From Gadus chalcogrammus (Eukaryota; Chordata; Actinopteri; Gadiformes; Gadidae), in the NCBI RefSeq assembly GCF_026213295.1, contig NC_079427.1, forward strand, positions 3,775,885 to 3,839,884: a stretch of DNA of 64,000 nucleotides, written 5' to 3'. Of this stretch, positions 57,803 to 64,000 are shown one piece after another. A model generated the notes under the pieces. That model searched no databases, was not told where the DNA came from, and was given only the letters and a program-made list of their open reading frames with translations. Numbering within the stretch: position 1 is the first letter of the stretch; each line of letters begins with the position of its first letter. The position numbers and the translations under genes are program-made.

Positions 57803-60800
57803 AGTTTGCACATGATAAAATGTATTGATTTAACAACAACTAAACATAATGTTTTTATACAACCTTGGTTCATATTTCAAGCTGTGAACAAAAGATTAAT
57901 CAAAACATCTGTTTAGGACGTTTATACAACATTTGTATGTCAACAGCACACCTTACTTGGAGTACATTTTAAGCGAAAAACATATACAGAACTTATGGAC
58001 AGTTTAATATGTGGTAAAAAGACAATAGTTAAATTGTCTTCTTCAGTTAATACATAAATTACATGATGTAGCAATTTTTTAATATTTGTCTTATTTAAAA
58101 ACGTTGACTACTTAATGCAAGAGAATGTGTCCATTTGTCGCTTGTTATAGTTGAACCGTCTGATTTATGGCAAAAATAGTTAATTGATTAATTTCCATTT
58201 CCGGACTGTTTGAATGGAGGTCGTAAGGATATGTTTCTTGTGAGGATGATTCATAAGTTAAAACAAAAAATATGTCTTAAATTACCTACTTGTGGGTCCA
58301 TGGGAAAAAAAAGGAACATAGAGCAGTAATTTGTGTTAAAACAAGGCCAATATTAATTGAACACAAAACCTGAATCACTATACAAAAAATATTAAACAGG
58401 TTCGATAGTTACTAATAAACTAATCCATAATGTATTTATTTTGTGTCATGACCGTTTAAAAGTATGTCACAAAAAGCTACCATCTTGACAAAGGAGGTAA
58501 GAATTCCTCAAAAAACTTTTGATTTAAAGGGTCTGTTAAAAGTGTTAAGTGTTTTGAATCAGGAGGAAAAATCTGAAATGTTCAAACTAAAACTGTATGT
58601 AGCATCTGTTGTGTGAGACATTTAAAGTGTTCAGTAAGAAATATATTTTCCATAACTGAACCAGACAAAATCTCATTAGGTACAGTAACAGAAGGTATGT
58701 TTTCAAAGTCTACATTACATCATTTTCACACATTTCCTGGCCTAGCGAGATCTTGTCGATTTTTTTAATGACTTGAATAGATATAATTTAAGTGTCATTA
58801 ATCAAAAGCAAAATGAACAAACCATTCCCATAATGTTCTGAATATGCGAATAGTTTAGTTTGTTATATTCTTTAAGTGCAATATGTTTTTCTTTTTCTTA
58901 AATATTACATTATGCCTGCATTCTAAGAAATAATTATTACATATTTTGTTGCAGATTCATGTTGGTTTACATTTAAATTGTACGCTGCAGGATATTTTCT
59001 TGTTGAGTTATTATTGATTAAAACCATATTGTTTTGCATATGTTGCCTCTAAAAATGGAAAGTGTCTTTTATTATTTTTATTCTTTTTTTTTTGGTTTTT
59101 ATAATAAAAAAGGATAAATAAATTATGTATATTGAATGATTAAGTCTAGGTATTAGGTTGGAGATGGTTAAGTTAAGTTAGTCGGTTAAAGGTGGTTATG
59201 GTAAGGAATGACGTTAAAGAAAGTAAAGGTATCAGATTAGATATGATTAAATTAGGCATTATGTTGGATATGGTTAAATTGAGGGAATAGGTTAAAGGTG
59301 GTTAACACGTTTCTTTATCTGGTAGACTTGTGTATCGGGTTGGAGTTAGAACAAAAGGTTTTAGACTGTGCTACACTGCCATCTAGTGTCCATGTTTAGT
59401 ACAACAGGAACACATACAGGTTTAAGCATAGTTCCTTGGAGGACATTCAGTTTTCGGTGGAATGATTTATATTCTGTTATATACTGGTTATAATACCAAT
59501 GTTATTAGCCATTCCAAGAATACGATGGAATTATACGAATGAAAAAATAGTAGGCCATATCATAATAAGGATCTAACAGTTGGATGATGATATATGTTTG
59601 ATGATATGATGATATACAGTACCGAGCTGCCCTTGATATTTCATCTCGCCGCGACCAATCAGGGCTGCCAACATCTCAGAAAACCTTGGAGTGAGATTTC
59701 AGCTGGAGATCTTTTTAGCCTTTTTTTTGGTTATTTAATATTAGGCCTACCTCCGACCAGATAAAAACAGATCTCTCGGTGGTGCAATGAATAGAGCGTT
59801 TGATTGCTATACCAGGTCTTGAGACTAGGGTTCAAGTCCTGGTGAGGCAGGCCATGATGTGGTTTTGGAAATCGAATGATGACACATGAATTTTTATGGC
59901 AAGTATAACCTCCGACCAGAAGGCTGCAGGCCTCTCTTGCACAGCGGGTGGCGCTGGCTTCTAGTGATTGGCATCTCCTTGGAAACCAAAGGTACTTATT
60001 CGATTTAAGAAGAATTACTATGTCACGTGAATTGCAATGTCAAGTAAAAGCTATAACCAGATCAAGGCAGACGTTAAGCGTATGGTGTTGATTTGTTGGT
60101 TACCACTCTGTGGATCCCGGTTCTAGACCTCTATGTAATGTTTGTTATTAGGTGAATGCTGCAAGCAGCGCTAAACTTTTTTTTTCATAGGCGTATTCTT
60201 TCTTTCTTTCTTTCTTTCTTTATTATTCTCTACAAATTTTGGGACCCTGCTCCTTCAACACTTTTTCACCTAGAGACTCCATTCCACTTTGAAATGTTCA
60301 TATCAGTTTGGTTTTGCATGCTACCTTCACCATTTTCAGATATTTAAACAAACAATATTATTTTTTAGAATGGAAGTCAACTGATGGACGGCGTTCGCCT
60401 CTTGCTCACTTTTCGCCCCTCTCTCACACTTCTCTCTCTCACTCTCACTATAAATAAACCTTCACATTGCATGCTGTCTTAGCACACGCCTTGTCAATGT
60501 GTGTTACCAGCGCGCCCTGGTGGAGTCCTGGTGAAACGCAAAATGTGGAAATTGATAAAGAATAATTCAGTTGTGTGTGTGCGTGTGCGTGTGCGTGTGC
60601 GTGTGTGTGTGTGAGGATGTATGATGAAGATAATCGTGAGGATGCTTTGCTCACAAAAAACAAACATATACTTCTTTGGCAAGAATTCCGTACGGATTCC
60701 GTGCGGTTTTGCACTTTTACCGCGCCATTCTAGGGCCGGATTGTGGCCTTCTTGGCTTTCCATAAGTAGCGGCCCCATTGCACTGCGGTCAAGCCAGCCG

Positions 60801-60994
60801 ACTCATCAAGATCGGCGGTCAAGCCAGCCGACTCAGTTTTTTGCCGTACCTGTATATACTAGCAATTACGGTAATAGCGTCTCAGAACTAGTTTCAAATA
60901 AAAGCATTCGTCGGGTACATACAAAAAGACAGTCAATAAAAGCAAATACTATCAAAGGAAGTGTACGGCCGTTGTGGTATTTACTTTCAAAATA
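57803..60994. other. 3' flank of nbea, no gene seen
   Basis: AT-rich, mostly unique sequence. A loose GGTTAAATTAGG-type repeat lies at 59140-59310, tRNA-like units at 59745-60130, (TTTC)n at 60196-60222 and GT at 60572-60613. A 21-bp direct duplication, GCGGTCAAGCCAGCCGACTC plus A, lies at 60785-60835. No coding region is recognised. Confidence 0.7.
59745..60130 (+). mobile_element. three tandem tRNA-like SINE units (degraded)
   Basis: Three successive segments each begin near TATAACCTCCGACCAGA (about 59750, 59904 and 60052) and continue into a tRNA-like stretch. The first has A-box-like TGGTGCAATGAATAG and B-box GGGTTCAAGTCC. The third has B-box-like CGGTTCTAGACC. They are degraded and unlikely to be functional tRNA genes. 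Confidence 0.55.
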
Positions 60995-63900
60995 ATTTCA
61001 CTTCAGGGTTATAGTTCAAGACCCCATGGGGTCACGCAAAAAGTTTCAGAACATTCTGATGTGGATTTTCAAAATAAAAGCCAACCAAGGTTTCCAATAT
61101 GAGACACATTACACATGATTTTGGATTCAATTTAAAAGAAAATGCCCTGTTATTTAAGGCTCATTTCACTTCAGCGTTATAGTTAAAGACCCCATGGGGT
61201 CACACAAAAGGATTCAGAACATTCTGATGTGGAGATTCAAAATAAAAGCCCACCAAACATTCCGATATGAGACATATTACATGATTTTGGATTCAATTTA
61301 AAAGAAAATTCCCTGTCATTCCAGGCTCATTTCACTTCAGGGTTATAGTTCAAGACCCCATGGGGTCACGCAAAAAGTTTCAGAACATTCTGATGTGGAT
61401 TTTCAAAATAAAAGCCCACCAAACATTCCAATATGAGACATATTACATATGATTTTGGATTCAATTTAAAAGAAAATGCCCTGTTATTTAAGGCTCATTT
61501 CACTTCAGCGTTATAGTTCAAGACCCCATGGGGTCACGCAAAAAGTTTCAGAACATTCTGATGTGGATTTTCAAAATAAAAGCCCACCAAACATTCCAAT
61601 ATGAGACATATTACATATGATTTTGGATTCTATTTAAAAGAAAATTCCCTGTCATTCCAGGCTCATTTCACTTCAGGGTTATAGTTCACGACCCCATGGG
61701 GTCAGGCAAGAGGTTTCAGAACATTCTGATGTGGATTTTCAAAGTAAAAGCCAACCAAAATCTCCAATATGAGACATATTACATATGATTTTGGATTCAA
61801 TTTAAAAGAAAATACCCTGTTATTTAAGGCTCATTTCACTTCAGGGTTATAGTTCACGACCCCATGGGGTCAGGCAAGAGGTTTCAGAACATTCTGATGT
61901 GGATTTTCAAAGTAAAAGCCAACCAAAATCTCCAATATGAGACATATTACATATGATTTTGGATTCAATTTAAAAGAAAATACCCTGTTATTTAAGGCTC
62001 ATTTCACTTCATGGTTATAGTTAAAGACCCCATGGGGTCACACAAAAAGTTTCAGAACATTCTGATGTGGATTTTCAAAATAAAAGCCAACCAAGGTTTC
62101 CAATATGAGACACATTACATATGATTTTGGATTCAATTTAAAAGAAAATGCCCTGTTATTTAAGGCTCATTTCACTTCAGCGTTATAGTTAAAGACCCCA
62201 TGGGGTCACACAAAAGGATTCAGAACATTCTGATGTGGAGATTCAAAATAAAAGCCCACCAAACATTCCAATATGAGACATATTACATATGATTTTGGAT
62301 TCTATTTAAAAGAAAATTCCCTGTCATTCCAGGCTCATTTCACTTCAGGGTTATAGTTCACGACCCCATGGGGTCAGGCAAGAGGTTTCAGAACATTCTG
62401 ATGTGGATTTTCAAAGTAAAAGCCAACCAAAATCTCCAATATGAGACATATTACATATGATTTTGGATTCAATTTAAAAGAAAATACCCTGTTATTTAAG
62501 GCTCATTTCACTTCATGGTTATAGTTAAAGACCCCATGGGGTCACACAAAAGGTTTCAGAACATTCTGATGTGGAGATTCAAAATAAAAGCCCACCAAAC
62601 ATTCCGATATGAGACATATTACATGATTTTGGATTCAATTTAAAAGAAAATACCCTGTTATTTAAGGCTCATTTCACTTCATGGTTATAGTTAAAGACCC
62701 CATGGGGTCACGCAAAAAGTTTCAGAACATTCTGATGTGGATTTTCAAAATAAAAGCCAACCAAGGTTTCCAATATGAGACACATTACATATGATTTTGG
62801 ATTCAATTTAAAAGAAAATGCCCTGTTATTTAAGGCTCATTTCACTTCAGGGTTATAGTTCAAGACCCCATGGGGTCACGCAAAAAGTTTCAGAACATTC
62901 TGATGTGGATTTTCAAAATAAAAGCCAACCAAGGTTTCCAATATGAGACACATTACATATGATTTTGGATTCAATTTAAAAGAAAATGCCCTGTTATTTA
63001 AGGCTCATTTCACTTCAGCGTTATAGTTAAAGACCCCATGGGGTCACACAAAAGGATTCAGAACATTCTGATGTGGAGATTCAAAATAAAAGCCCACCAA
63101 ACATTCCGATATGAGACATATTACATGATTTTGGATTCAATTTAAAAGAAAATACCCTGTTATTTCAGGCTCATTTCACTTCTGGGTTATAGTTCAAGAC
63201 CCCATGGGGTCACGCAAAAAGTTTCAGAACATTCTGATGTGGATTTTCAAAATAAAAGCCAACCAAGGTTTCCAATATGAGACACATTACATATGATTTT
63301 GGATTCAATTTAAAAGAAAATGCCCTGTTATTTAAGGCTCATTTCACTTCAGGGTTATAGTTCAAGACCCCATGGGGTCACGCAAAAAGTTTCAGAACAT
63401 TCTGATGTGGATTTTCAAAATAAAAGCCAACCAAGGTTTCCAATATGAGACACATTACATATGATTTTGGATTCAATTTAAAAGAAAATGCCCTGTTATT
63501 TAAGGCTCATTTCACTTCAGCGTTATAGTTAAAGACCCCATGGGGTCACACAAAAGGATTCAGAACATTCTGATGTGGAGATTCAAAATAAAAGCCCACC
63601 AAACATTCCAATATGAGACATATTACATATGATTTTGGATTCTATTTAAAAGAAAATTCCCTGTCATTCCAGGCTCATTTCACTTCAGGGTTATAGTTCA
63701 CGACCCCATGGGGTCACGCAAAAAGTTTCAGAACATTCTGATGTGGATTTTCAAAATAAAAGCCAACCAAGGTTTCCAATATGAGACACATTACATATGA
63801 TTTTGGATTCAATTTAAAAGAAAATGCCCTGTTATTTAAGGCTCATTTCACTTCAGCGTTATAGTTAAAGACCCCATGGGGTCACACAAAAGGATTCAGA

Positions 63901-64000
63901 ACATTCTGATGTGGAGATTCAAAATAAAAGCCCACCAAACATTCCAATATGAGACATATTACATATGATTTTGGATTCTATTTAAAAGAAAATTCCCTGT
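60995..64000 (+). repeat. 168-bp satellite array, at least 18 monomers
   Basis: Monomers each contain the perfect 14-bp palindrome GACCCCATGGGGTC. It starts at 61020, 61188, 61354, 61522, 61690, 61858, 62026, 62194, 62362, 62530, 62696, 62864, 63032, 63198, 63366, 63534, 63702 and 63870. The period is 168 bp, or 166 bp in three monomers that lost AT from ACATATGATT. Three main monomer types alternate. The array runs off the right edge. No coding frame. Confidence 0.98.

Noticed and set aside
59390..59410. CACTGCCATCTAGTGTCC as an element border
   Set aside because: A word often seen near teleost and mammalian repeats, but no surrounding repeat structure is visible here.
59771..59848. Functional tRNA gene
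   Set aside because: B-box is good but the arms do not pair convincingly by eye and it sits in a tandem SINE-like context.
60995..64000. CRISPR-like regular array
   Set aside because: Units are contiguous 168-bp satellite monomers without unique spacers, in a vertebrate genome.

Overview
This is vertebrate, almost certainly teleost, nuclear DNA. It holds one multi-exon gene with long introns and consensus splice junctions, one intronless gene nested inside an intron, and very many micro- and minisatellites. It also carries teleost-type interspersed elements: L2-like LINE tails, a hAT-like element, TTAA-flanked and foldback MITE-like elements, and tRNA-like SINE units. The extreme density of CA/GT and CT arrays resembles gadiform (cod-like) genomes, but that placement is an inference. 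There are no bacterial features.

Main gene: the 3' half of neurobeachin (nbea) on the + strand. Thirteen exons were placed by reading conserved peptide and consensus AG/GT borders. Six (2799-37637) encode the stretch before the PH-BEACH module and the start of the PH-like domain. Seven (44322-57093) encode the C-terminal WD40 region up to a TGA stop at 57091-57093. Reading phase is consistent across every junction except the jump 37637 to 44322. There the rest of the PH-like domain and the whole BEACH domain (roughly 450-500 residues by comparison with mammalian NBEA) are missing. That interval contains a 100-N assembly gap at 43910-44009, so the missing exons are probably in unassembled sequence.

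Nested gene: mab21l1, a single-exon gene on the - strand at 39206-40285 inside the same nbea intron. The NBEA/MAB21L1 nesting is conserved in vertebrates (LRBA/MAB21L2 is the paralogous pair), and it supports both identifications.

Layout: 1-8.5 kb, three nbea exons among CT, CA and CTGT arrays and a 1.1-kb polypyrimidine tract. 8.5-21.6 kb, a large intron with a foldback element, a SINE-like element with its minisatellite, and several high-complexity blocks that may be conserved regulatory elements. 21.6-37.6 kb, three exons, a hAT-like element and a TTAA MITE. 37.6-44.3 kb, mab21l1 and the assembly gap. 44.3-57.1 kb, the WD40 exons, closely hugged by GT arrays, a truncated L2-like LINE and minisatellites. 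57.1-61 kb, the 3' UTR and the intergenic flank. 61-64 kb, a 168-bp satellite array that runs off the window.

The most unusual aspect is how close tandem repeats sit to nbea splice sites. A UG-repeat array abuts one acceptor, one minisatellite contains copies of an exon end with its donor, and another acceptor is duplicated.
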